From the NCBI GenBank assembly GCA_013396755.1, contig VWZF01005817.1, positions 66,588-130,587 of the forward strand: DNA of 64,000 nucleotides. The letters are read 5' to 3'. Below are positions 24,111-37,046 of the stretch, one piece after another; the stretch's first letter is position 1, and the number at the start of each line of letters is the position of its first letter. The notes under the pieces were generated by a model that was not told the DNA's origin, did not search any database, and saw only the letters and a program-made list of their open reading frames with translations. Made by a program: the position numbers and the translations under genes. This DNA comes from Sclerurus mexicanus (taxonomy: Eukaryota; Chordata; Aves; Passeriformes; Furnariidae).

Positions 24111-27100
24111 ATTGGTGATAGTCAGCCTATTTAGGGTTCTTTCTGCTGCAGTGAAATTGGTGTAAGAACGTGGCAGAAGCTCGATCCTGGACGTCATTAA
24201 GAGGAAATAAACCCTCTGTCTGGCTTGGTGGTGCTGAGGAATGGCTGTTATTACAGCTGATGCAATAGCATAGCAAAATTTAAAAGGGTCAAATCGACAT
24301 GGGTTTATGTATGGGGAGAACAGTTGGTACTCCCAACAGTATATTTATGTGGAAGTTGCAGGACTAACAAAAATCTACACAAAGAGGGAAATGTGATAAA
24401 TCCTTTAATTTCCTCATAAAAGAGATGGCTGGAATGGAAGCAGCATGGGGATATATGACTTTGCAGTGGCTGTGGCAGAAAGCTTTCCTTTTCCAGACTA
24501 TTTAAGACACAGGAATCTGCATGAAAATAAGGAATGTATTCTAGTAGTAGCATACTAAGCCTGTCACCTACTTTGCTGTCTGTATGCCATTTTGAGCACA
24601 AAAGCTAAACCATGCAAAACATCTCATGTAGAGAAAACATCATGTTTAAGCCTGATCAGCTAAGTAGTTTATTTCATGTGGATGGCTGATGGTATTGGCC
24701 AGATAACTCAGGTACTATTGACCCTGTAATGGTGTCCGTGTTGTATTTGGTCTGCATTGCCCATCACAGCTACAGTACCTTATATAGTGTAAATATTTAG
24801 ACAGGTAAGATGTCATCTCAGGTGAATGTCACCAAAACATGAACATCTAAATAAAACTTATTTGTGAAGAGTAAACATTGCAGCAAAACTGTTATAATAT
24901 TCTGTTAACCTGGATGATTTATCTCCAAAGGTGTTAAACCCGAGCCAGGTGAAAAACTAAGGGCAATTTTCCATCAATCTCTTAAAAGTAGTCCTCCTCC
25001 CTGTGTTTTTAGTGGGGAAATCTGTCAGAGGAGGTCAGACCATGACAAATAATTTCTGTGGCAAAGCTGGCCATTGGAGAGGGAGACTTTTAAGCATTAT
25101 CATGTGTGCTTTGCATCCTCTGCATTTGGGTGGCTGGGCTCTCCTCTTGACCCAAAAGTGGCACCTCCCAAGTCAAGCCTGGGCACAGCTCTGTAAAGCA
25201 AGTGTTTATTTTGCTGTCTGCAACAAGCTCAGCAAGGTCCTGCATCTGATGCAGGAAGTAAAACACCATCAGTGCGTACCAGGAAACGCAGGGCTTGGAT
25301 TCAGTGCCTGATGTTCCGTGTGGCCTCTGCTGGGAACTGGGACAGTGGCAGCGTGCTGCTGGGCTGGCTGCCAGGGCCCCAAGGCATTCCTTAAAGGTGG
25401 AAGTTTTGTGGATGTTCCTTGCTGAAACCACTGTGCATCTCTGCTGCAGTTGGAAATGCTGGAGGGCAGGGGCATCCTTCCCTCCCACCCCTCAAAGCAG
25501 TATCTGGGGGAGCCTTATTCCTGGGTTGGAGCGGGGGAACTGGCCAGTGAGGAATGGAGGCTGAGCTGAGGGACCTCTGTGTCCTTGGGCATCCCAGCTG
25601 CTGCTTCTGCAGTGACCAGGATGGGTGTTCAGCATTTCCCCTAACATTAAGCAGGTGTTGATATACTTAATTTGAAGTGACTTGTTACTCCTGAATTGTA
25701 CATTGCCTGAATTCTTCAAAAACCAGGCAATCAAGTTTTCCTTGCACATCTGAAAAACTGTTTCTACAGGCATGTCTTTGTGTGTATAGTTTCCTTTGGA
25801 TGCCACTGCGCTTGTTTTCTCTTAAATATTCCATGGATTGATTTCTCTCCTGCTGCTCAGGTAAAAATAATATAGCAGGAACCACTTAAAAAAATCATAA
25901 CACTTAGAAATATTCTGTGGCGTCCTATTTTCTGGCTACTAAGTGTGCCTTTGATCCAGATTGCAGTGTGACCCATTCTTGGGTGTAACTTTTCCTTGTG
26001 TCTGGGGTATTAGCTGTAGTGTCTCAGGTGTAGTGTGCCATGTTACGGTGATCCAGTAGATACTCTTTTAACATGTGAGCATCTCCAAGCAGTTTGCTGC
26101 AGCAGAATGGTTAAAAAGGCCTTTCTGTCAAAATCCGGACTTATTCCTGATTAAGTACCTGGATTTACGGCAGAGCTTCTCCCATTTGAAGAGATTTATC
26201 CTTGCTTTTCCCAGCCCTGCTGTATGTTTTCCATAAATACTCAATGGCTTTCCCAGTCTCTGTGTTCCAGGTTTTCAGGGAAGCAGACTCTGCTGACTGC
26301 GGCTCTTGCTGAGCCAGCATCCTCTGAATGTTCAAGGTGGTTTCCAGATAACCTTGATGCTGCCGGAATTTCAAAAGCCCTGTCAGGTTAATAACAATAG
26401 AACTCTACAGCCTGTGCCGCCCTTGTATGAACGTGACTGTGTGATATTGCTACCCACTGTGAAGTGACAGTTTCATTAACTGAGCAACGGTGTAAAATCT
26501 GCAGCTTCACATGTTTTATTCAAAGGAAACCTTAAATCTGCTTTTAATTAATGCATGGAGTACTAAGCTGGATGCATTCGGATGGTGGCCAAGTACTCAG
26601 CACTTCCAGCCTCTGTCTTCACTTACTAACGTGTTTTTCAGAGCAACAGTGCTCTGCTCCCTTTATTCTGCTTGTCCTATGCTAGCAACTCTATGAAGAA
26701 GTGGCTTTATAGCAGGAAAATGGCATCTCCTAGATGGACTGAGGCTTGGTTACCTCAAGGGTTTTTTCAAAACCTCTTTTGGCACCTTTATCTCTGTGTA
26801 TAAATAGCTCACAAGTCTGTTCCTCAGCATTGGCTGGATGTAAAGCAGTGTTAGATGCTTTCGGGGAGGTGAAAGTAGGCTTTCTCAGTTACTCTTAGAT
26901 GGAGCAAATTCCAGCTACATGCTATATTTACACACTTTGGTTCCCCAGCAAGTTTTACTCCTTAAGTAATATCTGCAGATTTGGTGTAGTGTATTTAAAA
27001 TGCACTCCTAACCAAAGATTTGTGCTGGGCTTAAAAGGCAGATAAGCCTTTCCTTAATTCAGTTTGTGGCTGGTTACTGTCAGCAGCTCCATTTTGAATT

Positions 27101-27732
27101 TATTCATATGATTTTTTAGATAATATTCTAATCAGCAACAATTCTTAGATCTTTTGAATCACTTAAAATGGTTGGGTAGTGCTACTTGCCTCACTGGTGT
27201 GTTTGCTGTGAGTAGCTGCATAAGCTTGTCATTCATGCCCTTGAGTCTCAACTGATTGATTTTTTGGAATTGGCTTGGCAAGTGCACATTTTTATCAGCT
27301 CACTGCCTGTAATGTGGGAGGCAGGAGGGCTCCTCGACTGTATAAAGTACACTGGCACTGTGTCCTCCTGTAACTGCCAGGGAAGAGCAGGTGGAGTTCA
27401 CCAGCGACAAACTAATAATGGATTTATCTGCACTTGCAAAAGGTCACAAGGAATTCTCAGTGACCTTACAGAGGTTTTTTTTTTCCTCCTTTCAGGCAGC
27501 ATCTCAGGTTTCAAAGAGCTCTGTTGCTTCCCTGCTTAATTGGTGCTGTTGAGCCACGGAGATTTGCTGCCTATGAAAGCATCATTGCTTCTGGCGACAC
27601 GACACGGAAGGTTTTGAGGTCTTCTCCCAAAGTTTTAGTTGGTTTAAACTCTTGTGCTGTCTGACTGTGAGAGGACCGTAAGCGTCATTAAAGCTTGGGA
27701 GAAGTTGCTGTGAATCCTTTCAGAAATGCTAC

Positions 27733-28388
27733 TGTGCTGGTTTAAGGGTAAACCGGCAGGAGAAATGGACCCACCACGAGAGAGATTATAAGTCAGAGTT
27801 ACAATTTAATGAAAGGTATTACACTAAATACAATGACACAAAGAGAAAAACTGCTTTCAACTCACCAAAAACCCAGCAGTATAACCCAGTGTCCTGGGGC
27901 ACAAGCCCAAAGGGGTTTGTTAGCCCTTGTGCTGAGACCCACGTGGTTCCCCCAAGTCCAAAGCAAAAGGAAGTGGAGAACCTGTTGGTGCAGATGATGG
28001 CTGTGGTCTGGTCGGGAGTGATGGTCGCTGTCTGGTTGAGAACGGTGGTCTCCTCCTGTCGAGGTCCTGCTGCTCCTCTGGATCCTACGAGAGTAGCCCC
28101 GATGTCTTCTTACGCCCACTTATGTACCTTCAGGGAGCACCCAGTCCCTCCCCCAGGGCGGAGACTCACACAATGGATGATTAACTCTGAGTCATGGGGT
28201 GTTGTTGAACCATTGATGGCCCATTAGCAGCCACGCCCCCCTCAGGCTGGGTGTGAAGGTGCTAACAACTCCCTGGGCGGCTGCTGCAAATGGTCCATTG
28301 TTCTTGGGAAATGAATAGAGGGGGTAGAATACATAGCTTTGATCACCCCCACACAGTGATAACTGGTCCCACCCTCTGAACTAGGACA
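27733..28388 (-). mobile_element. Solo LTR of an endogenous retrovirus with 5-bp target-site duplication
   Basis: On the - strand it begins TGTCCTAGTTCAGAGGGTGG and ends CCTTAAACCAGCACA, giving the TG...CA ends of an LTR over 656 bp. It is flanked on both sides by GCTAC (27728-27732 and 28389-28393), a 5-bp target-site duplication. On the - strand there is a TATA-like ACATAAG near 28120-28126 and an ATTAAA polyadenylation signal at 27805-27810, in the order expected of U3-R-U5. No primer-binding site, internal coding region or second LTR is present, so this is a solo LTR left by recombination. A 5-bp duplication fits ERVL-like avian elements; the family name would need a repeat library. It is antisense to LRRFIP1. 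Confidence 0.85.
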
Positions 28389-30229
28389 GCTACTCTCCAT
28401 GAAATTGTTGTCAGAGCTAAGAAAATAAATGGAAGTTATTCTTTGTATTGTGTTTGTTGGGTTTTTTTCATATAACCTAAAAGCCTACTCTAACTTTAGT
28501 AGTAAACTATTATGATTATTAATAATACCTGACATTAACATTCTTGAATGATTACCAGCAAATCTTGCATTCTTTGGCAGAGATGCCTCTAAACCCAGTT
28601 ATGTTTTGTGTGTCTGTAGCATCAAGTATTTCTGCATCCATAACAGACAGCTTTAAAAAATCAGGGAAGCATGAGAGGCAGTCAGAGCTTTTATTGAAGT
28701 CTTTGTTGGAGCAACTGATGTGTGCAAGGTCTGTTGCCAGAGGAACCTAGAACATGTAAAAATAGCTTTGTGTGAGTTGGGATTTTGGGGTTTTCTGTGC
28801 GTGTCTGTGATATTGGCACTGTGTTGGATTTTACAGATGAATGTAAAATCCTCACCTTTATTTTTTTTTTTTATGATCAAAGGCATAGCTTAATTTAAAT
28901 TCAGATTCCACTTCTCTCCCCCTCCCTCCCTTTTTCAGGTGAGTAGGGTGTTAAACTCATGAAATACCTGTTGAGGGCACTGTGGATAATCCCAGAGGGA
29001 GAAACCTGGGAAGGAAGAGCAGTAGCAGGAAATACTCTGGGGATGCCAAGAGGACCAAACATACCCTCCAGGAGCTGTCAGGAGAAGTAATGATGAGTTT
29101 GAGCTGAGTGATGCTGTGGCTCTTGCACAGTGACCTGCTCAGCTGTGCTTTGTTGAGCCTCCTGGGATCGCATCGAAGCACACACACGAAAAAGAAATTC
29201 TGTCTCAGAGTGTTCTGTCAAAAACTTTCTGCCAGTCTCCCCTCTCTACTGCAGTGTGTAGCTGAATGTGCTCTCCTTACAATTCCTGCTCTCAAGAAAA
29301 GGCAATAAATTATTAATAGGTCCTGAAATACTGAGCTGGGAGGTAAGAGACAAAGCGATGCTGGAGGTTCTGCCTCTAAAAAAAAACATTTAGTTGAGTC
29401 CTCAGCTTCTGCTTTGAGCTCCTACTTAAAAACCATCTAACTGTCAGCAAAGCATGTCGCTGTCTGTTCTTCCACTTAGAAACAAGATTTCGGAGCCCAC
29501 AAGAAATGTGAACCTTTTTAAACCTCTTAATGTTTCTTTTTTTTCTGCTGTGTTGAAGTGATGCTGAATGTGGAAGCTGTTACCTTTTGGAAGGCTGGTA
29601 GTTCAAGAAAAAAACTGTGTGGGTTTTGTTAAAGTTCTTCAGAAGCATTGCTGGAGCAGAGAGTGAGGATTATTGACACAATAAAGTTAGCTAGGATTTG
29701 TGGGGTTTTCTGAGAGTCTAGGGGAACACAAACTTTAAATATCACCGCTCCCCTGCTGCCTTTGTTGGTTTGTCTCTTCACATAGGGGGTTGAAATGTAT
29801 TTGGTAGTGGCAATAATTTAAGGCTGAATTGCCATGTCCTCAGTAGGAATACGGAGAAGTATCCCTTCTATGTGGTCTCTTACTCTCTTTGTTAACCCAA
29901 GGTCAGATTAAAAGGCACCAATAATTTTCATCCCCATCCTCAGCGACTGAATAAGCAGGTAATTAAACATTTATAATGAAAATTCAGGGGATCCAGCTTT
30001 GTGTGGTTGAAGTGCTGTCTCTTCAGAAACACAAAAGTAAGTTTGCTTGATTGCTGCTCCCTCTTGTGGGGTTCAGGCCAGTTTAAGCAAGCTTGAAGTT
30101 CACAATTAAGTGCAGTAAGACCTAACAAGCCCTCAGTCACTGAGGCTCAAGTGGCTGTGAGTGGGGAGAAGTCCAGAGGGTGGACTCAGAACCCTGCAGG
30201 GTAATAAGTCAAAGGACTGTTAATCAAGG

Positions 30230-31040
30230 GTCTGTTAAAGATGAAGGCTGAAGGGTGGTCACTGCATGTACCAGGAGGAAGGTTCTTCCTCCTTCTCAGA
30301 ATCTTTCAAACAGGACTAGCACCTTTGACAACAGGTATGAGGCTCTCGTGCTGGAAGTCCCTACAGCCAATGAGGTGGGCGAAGGTCCTTCTGGGACAGA
30401 GGGGCCTCCTAAAGCAACACTACCTGTACCCCACATCAGAGGAGAGTTCAGGGCCCTGTGACGATTGGTGGATGGATCAGGAACACAGGCAGTGATTTCC
30501 TTGAGTCTTCTGGTAACAAGGAGTAATACTGGTAGGAATGGGCAGATCTGTCTGGTCAGTGAGCAGCTCTGAGGTTGGTGTAGTGGGAAAAATGTTGGGT
30601 TTTTTGACCATGGGATGACCTACTCAACACCTGGTTTACTGACACCTGATGGGATTGACCTATCTCAGAGATGGAAAAGAGTTTTAACACAGGAGCCAGC
30701 AGGGCTCATTGATAGAGCTTTAAACTAGCTTAGAAGGGAGAAGGGGACAAAACCAGGCTGGGCGGTGTTGAGTGATGGGATGGTGTGCCAAAACTTGAGA
30801 AAACTAGCGCTCACAGGATCCCTCAAACTGCCTTGAGAGGTGTTGGCTGCAGTGAACGACACCTGAAATGTTTCACGGGCACAGCATGAGGAACAAACAA
30901 GAGGAGCTCAAAGCTTTGGCCTGGTCCCAGAGATTTGAAACATGGTGGGATGAGTCCTGTGACTGGAGCGTCCTCTCGGATGGTTACAGGCTCTTCAGGA
31001 GAGAGTCCTTTTCTCAAGGACTCATCCTGCTGGCTGTGCT
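30230..31040 (+). mobile_element. Decayed internal CR1 LINE segment spanning end of ORF1 and start of ORF2
   Basis: With frameshifts and stops allowed, 30500-30725 translates to pieces such as GFFDHGMTYSTPGLL and DGIDLSQRWKRVL, then AGLIDRALN and a stop. I recognise this as the C-terminal part of the SGNH/esterase-type ORF1 of avian CR1. The expected DGIH block reads DGID, so the histidine is lost. Downstream, 30886-31005 gives MRNKQEELKA and ETWWDESCDWS, then DGYRLFRR, the start of the CR1 endonuclease domain, with an internal deletion. The 3' reverse-transcriptase part is absent. It is an inactive relic in sense orientation to LRRFIP1. Confidence 0.8.
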
Positions 31041-34000
31041 ATTAGTAAATAGTATGATTTCCTTTTTTGTCAAAGCCAAGAGAAGCCTGTAGCAGACTCA
31101 GCAAGCAAGTGCCTGCTGCACTGGCAGTATTAAGATCTCTTACATCTTCTCCCCTGTAGTCAGCGCTTCTGAGTTGCACTCCATGGACTAGTGCTCTTGT
31201 CTGCAGAGAGCTGCTCTGCTGTGCAAGTTGCTCTTGAAAATTAAATTCAAAAAAAACCCCCTCTGTTTGCCTCCCTCTGTATATCCAATAAATACAAATG
31301 CTGTAGCTGGGGGACAGACTTTTCTTTTTCTTGTAGTTTCTCAATTGCTCTCCTGGCATAAAATCTCTACGTGTAATGTGTTGTGTCTGAAGATTTCAGA
31401 ACCCTGCTTGTGTTTGTTTTCCTCCAGAGGGACTTACAGTCTCTGTTCTTTGGACAAGAAACTGAAGCGCAGTGGAATTCTCCATGGAATTGTGCCTAAT
31501 TGGCAGCAAAGACCTATGCGACTTCACCGACTAGTTCTTGGCATGGAGTTCTTCAGAAATTTCCCACTGAAGCTTAAAAACAAATTGTTCTGACCTATTG
31601 CAAATAGGGGAAGGGCCCACATCAGCGTGACACTGAAACAACGGCGGTTCACATGATCTAATTTCCAGTCCTAGACCATTTCAAAATGATTTCTCTCACC
31701 ATTGGAAACCATTCAGTTTCTATCACTTAATCCATGTTGATCTGTTTCTGTCCAGGAACTGGAATATGGGTAATAAATCTCAGTCCCCTAGGCTTTGGGG
31801 AGTATTCAGTGGATGACATGAAGCTTCTTCATTTCACTTGGCCTTAAAAGAATAAATCAAACTAAAATTTGCCTGCGTGCAAAGTCCATGCTTCTGTGGA
31901 GACCCAGTGGTGTTGGTGGACATGTACTGAATTCCTTGTCAATGTATTTGTTCTTACTGTGATACAAGTAGAGGTGGGCTTTTGTTTTGTTTTGAGGGGT
32001 TTTTTTTGGTAAGGTGGTAAAAGCAGGTGGACTTGATTTGAGAAACAAAAAAGAATTTAATCTTGTATTTATGTCCTTTCTTAATGCTTTATATCACTTC
32101 TTGTCACAGACCGGGTAATCCCTAGAACAGCATCAGCAACCTTTACTTCAAAATTTGTGATTTGTTTTCTCTTGACTGGTAGTTGTTACTGTTGTTTTAA
32201 GCACTTTCTGGGGGCTTGTATCTACATTTTAACGTGCTCTACGTGCAGAGCTGTGTTCCATATTTGACAGCTTTTATTCAGATGAAATTTGCAGGTCAGT
32301 GGGGACCAGAATGCAATCCCCACAGATTACATTGCCTGCAGCAGTCCCTGAATTTCACTTCTTATTTATACTTCAAATATATTTACAAGCCAGGAACAAA
32401 ACCCCCTGTTTATGTCCATGTTCGAAAAGGTGTTGGCATTCACCTGGATGAAATATTGCTGTTTATTGCAGTCTCCAGGTGGGGTTACTGTGCTTACTTT
32501 ATGGGCAAGACCAATATATTTGCTTCAATAACATGTACCAGTGGCTGAATTAATTTTGCACGTGCAAATTCAGGCTGCCAAACATACACAATGTGCAATG
32601 AAGAAAGATTTAGAACCTTTTGAGGTGTGCATTTCATAGACTCACTTTGAGGTGGGTTTTACAAGCTCTTACTTCCCTTATGTACCCTCTGTCCACGTAC
32701 AACCCTCTTTCTGCCAGGTTGCTTTCAGCCCTCTGAAGTCAGCAGTGAACTCTGTGTGACTTTAATTACAGAGGCTGTTCTACAATCAAACCGAAATACA
32801 GTATTTAAAAAGCACTCTGGAACACAACCATTCCACTTGTGTATTCTGAGGCTCGGGTTTTATTTCAGTTTTAAATGAGGGAAGTAGTCATTGCTGATGC
32901 CATGGAGGGAGAGCTAAAAGGATCAGTGAGGTCACTGTAAAAGAAAACCTTCTCCCTTTTTATAAAGCAGTTGGGTAAAACAAGTGGAAGAAACCACTGG
33001 ATGCAGCTTCATGTAAATAACTATTTCAGGAGACAACTCTGGGAAGCTTTTTATGCTTTCCTAGTGAAATTCCAGTCCTTATTTACTAATACTGTCAAGT
33101 GGGTTTTGTTTATTTTTCTCCTTCTCGATATGATTTCTGATTAATTTATTGGTGTAAGTGATCCAGCTGTTTCCAAAGTCAACGTCAACTCCCTCAAAAC
33201 TATTTTACATGAGTAAGTCCCGATCTAAAATACGTGAGTGCAGTATTACACAGGGTGTATAAAACATGTGGTTTTGCTCTTGGAGGTAACAGCTGTAGAG
33301 GAGTATCTAAATTCTTGTCTTGTGGGAGCAACCACTCACTGACTAGAGCTATTTAGAGAGAAAATGCCAATTGAAGAAGTGACGTAAATGTGGTTAGTTG
33401 ATACTTGGTTAGTCCTCTGATGAATACACCACCTCCACAGAACTGGTGAGGGTTTAAAGCTGTAACACACATCTGCAGAGCTGCCAGCCATCTTCCTATA
33501 CTGGAATTGTTCTTTCATCCCTAGTTTGCTTTTTCAGAATATGGAAGCAGCACGAGTTACTAATTGCTGAATAGCAGTGGAAGTGATGCACTCTGTATAT
33601 ACAGTGGTCTTCCCATTCTCCAGGCTCTGGAGCCACAGTGCTTATGAAAATCTCTGTTTTCGCAGCTCTCTACAGAACTGATTTGCTGCAGACTCGTCAT
33701 TTTCTTCTGAGTCTTGTTGCTGAAGCTGCTCTGAGGTCCTTCTCATGGAGAGGCTTTGTTTGAATTGAAGGACGTGCTTTGAGCACTTTTCCTTTCCCTC
33801 CTACCTTAAGTCCAGTGCATTTGAAAGTGGAATCCAGTTTGCAGCTAAACCAGTGCCTCGGTGTGCAGGGGAACCCGGCACTGCCACAGATACCACACCA
33901 GTGCAAGGCACTGAAGAAGCTGTGGACAAGCCCTTTATTACAGTGTGTGTGAAGGGACGTGACCAGGTAGCAGAAGGAAAGAGACTGTATAACCTTCCTG

Positions 34001-34058
34001 AGCAATCAGTAAATTTTACAAGTGTCACTTTTAAACCCTAAGGTGAGGGGGTGAAAAA

Positions 34059-34104
34059 CCCCAACAACCAACCAACCAAGCAAAAAAATAACAACAACAA
34101 AAAC
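34059..34104. repeat. CCAA/CAA-rich simple repeat
   Basis: A low-complexity run of CCAACAACCAACCAACCAAG, then an A-run and AACAACAACAAAAAC. Confidence 0.8.
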
Positions 34105-35983
34105 ATTTACTGAGATAATAAAAGCCTCTAAAACACAGCTAAGATCTGTGGAAATGATTACAACATACCTGAGTTTTAAGAGGTGTTTTAAGATCAACTC
34201 CTTGTGGCAAGATTTACTTTGGTAATCCACGTAAGCTCAGGATAGAGCTCAGTTATTGTTTAGACTGTATTTTTAGCAGTGGGCCCTTGTGATTCCATGG
34301 CAATGTAATTTATGAGGTAGGATGCAGCTCCTTAATTGTCTCTTACATTGTAGAGCTGTACATGCTGTTCACTGCAGAATAAACATTCCCCTCCTTTAGG
34401 GGGGGAAAAAAAGGTCTGTGTCAACAAGACTTTCCAGCCTCTGGTCACATGCTTAAATTAGATCTCTCAGATGTGTTTCCTGTCAAACACATAAGCAAAT
34501 GTTTCTCTAAAGTGGCCAGTGTTCATGTATAAATTCCTCATTAGTTGTGGCTGTCTTTCCCTCCTCCTCTTCCCAGTTTTTGGCTTAAAATGTTAAGCAA
34601 GAGGACCAAGAATTCTGACCCCTCTTAAATGCAGATAACTCGCAACAGCACCCATCAACGTGTCAGAGGGGAGGCTGTTCTGACTCCCTGCTCCTGGGGC
34701 TTGGGAATTAATGGAAAGAGAAAAACAAAGCCCTGGTATTCAGATAAACTTTAAAAAACAAAATCAGAAATCACTCTTAGAGTGCCCTTGCAAGAAAAGT
34801 TTTCCCTGAAAAAACTTACAATTTAATCTTCCACCAAATTCGGTTCTGTGGGATTGCAGGGTCTGAATGAGTCCAGCTAAGGAAAATAGGTTTAGGTTGC
34901 TGTTAGGCTGGTCGTGGGAAACCCCACAACAGTTCTTTGGGTCAGGTCTCCTTAGTGTAGGTGTCCTTATTATCCCCTTGGTATGGAAAAATTGGACACT
35001 TCTCAAAGGGAGCTGTCAATTTTTTGCTAAGATGTTTGATAATGAGGTTCTGCAGTGTTTGCAGGGGATCTTAAGGTAAAGATGTGGTCACTGTACATTT
35101 AAAATGCTGTACTGCTTCATTCTCCCTCATGTATATAGTCAAATATTTGGGTTGAAACCATAATTGTGTTTAGTTGTAAGACTTTATGGACTCATTTTTT
35201 TACTGTGAATTGGATGTTGATTGCCTCTTCTGCATGCTGAGTTGGAGAGCTTGGTGAGTTAACCACGGCACTCCCAGAGTTTTCAAATGCTCCATGTGTT
35301 CCCCCACCTGGCGTCCCTGAGGAGGGGTAGGAGTGAAGTACAGAACCTCTGTCCTTCTGTGTGGCATGTTTTGGAATTACTGTTGGTTTTCCAAATGGCA
35401 AAGTTTACAGTTGTGGTGGAAATGGTTAATGCAGCTTCCAGCTCTTTAAAGCTGATCAGGTTGGAGGTAGAGCCTGGAAGATGGCAAAGCCTCATGCTGT
35501 GGATATACCAGCAGAGAAGCCCTTTCCTACAAGGAAGGGCTCTTACTGCGTCATTTTTGTGTTTGTTTTTTTCACACAGATGTCTGTACACTTGGGTTCT
35601 GTGAGATGTTCCCAGCCAAAACTCTTTTCTTTTTTGGTCTTTCTCCCCCCTCCCCTCCCATTTATTAAAGGAATGGAAAAGCTGAAGACTAGGTCAGGAA
35701 TTTTTATTGGCTTATGGGAACTATTCTTGAATCTCTCTTCTAAAACAAGAAGATCATGTAACTTTTCATAACCCATATTTCAAATTTCTGAAGCTTTCCA
35801 ATAGCAACGAGGCATTAATATATTTGGTCTCCAAATGTTGATGACAGCATTGCTACTGAATTTTGAAGCTGAAGGGATTCCCTGAGCTGACAAACATGCC
35901 ATGCAGAGGCTACCCAAGAGCCTCTGAGCTTCCCTGCCTCAGTCTGTGTGACTCTGATGCTGCGCTTGCGCCTGGTCCAGCAG

Positions 35984-36021
35984 TTTCCTTCCTCCTTCTC
36001 CTCCTCCTCCTCCTCTCTTCC
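35984..36021. repeat. Pyrimidine tract with (CTC)n
   Basis: A 38-nt pure C/T run containing about five CTC/TCC triplets. It is read as a simple repeat, not a splice acceptor, because no exon-like frame follows. Confidence 0.8.
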
Positions 36022-36449
36022 AGCCTCGACAGAATATAATCTGTTGAAACTGGCAGTGAATTTTGGTGCTGAAAATTCAACGTTGTTTTCCTGAGAAGCA
36101 CTTAGCTGTGTGTACTTGAGCTCATTGCCTTGACTACGGGCTACAAGGAGGTTTTGTTACCTTTGCCTGCCGAGCTGCAAAGGTGCCAGGATGCCCATGG
36201 CAGGCTGGGATGATGAAGTGAGATGCATGACTTCAGATGGGTGTTACTCCATAGATTTTACAGACTTTGTCGAACATTAGAAGAATTTTGAACCTTATTT
36301 AAAACAAAAAAGCTGGGGTAACCAAATATTTCTTCTAATATAAACTGTTTTCTGGCTTTTCCTCTCCACAAAGTGAGACTTGCTTTGTCCCTTTCCCCTG
36401 TTTGGAAAGGGAGCAGTAGATGTGATGTGGAAGGTCATTACCAAAATTC

Positions 36450-36540
36450 TAAGAATCATGAAATCATTTGGGTTGGGGAAGACCTTTGAGATCTACTTCA
36501 ACCAATGATCTAACATTGACGAGTCCACCAAAAGTGATAC
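36450..36540 (-). mobile_element. Short CR1-like 3' end fragment
   Basis: The + strand reads GAATCATGAAATCATTTGGG, then TTGGGGAAGACCTTTGAGATC, the antisense of a CR1-type 3' terminus. The rest is degraded. Family assignment is less certain than for the longer copies. Confidence 0.6.
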
Positions 36541-37027
36541 TTCTTGAAGAGAGCCAAGGAAATGCACAACAGAATTTCATTTCTATATATGTGACATAAG
36601 CTGACTTATATACATAGGTGATAGATAGCGTTGAGAGGTGGCTGCTCTATTGCTTAAGAATTAACACTGAACTGGGCCAAGCTGTAGCCAGACTGACCTA
36701 TGGTGCAGGGGTTTTTTCAGTGTTTAAACCTGTCTGTAAAGGTTTTGACTGCTTTATTCCGACCTGAATCCTGCTTCCATGCCTCTTAAACTACCTCTGG
36801 CACAACACGCCCCGAGGACAAAACTAAGTAATGGGGCCAGGCTTCCTTGGAATTCATTATCAGTGATAGTAACATACTTCAAGGATGACTGTGTGATCCT
36901 TCCCTCTTCCTTTTGATGCAGCTTCTCGGTAGTTCTGGGTAAACTGTGCAGTTCTGGGAAACTGATTTCTAAGACTGAGGCCAGCATTTGGGGAAGAATG
37001 CATCGTGCTGAGCACACACATGCATTT

Positions 37028-37046
37028 TGTGTGTGTGTGTGTGTGT
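37028..37046 (+). repeat. (TG)n microsatellite
   Basis: A 19-bp TG run. A short CA-rich stretch (GAGCACACACATG) just upstream could pair with it in RNA. Confidence 0.9.

Noticed and set aside
27862..28227. ORFs of 85 and 112 codons near 28 kb
   Set aside because: Both lie inside the solo LTR, which is non-coding.
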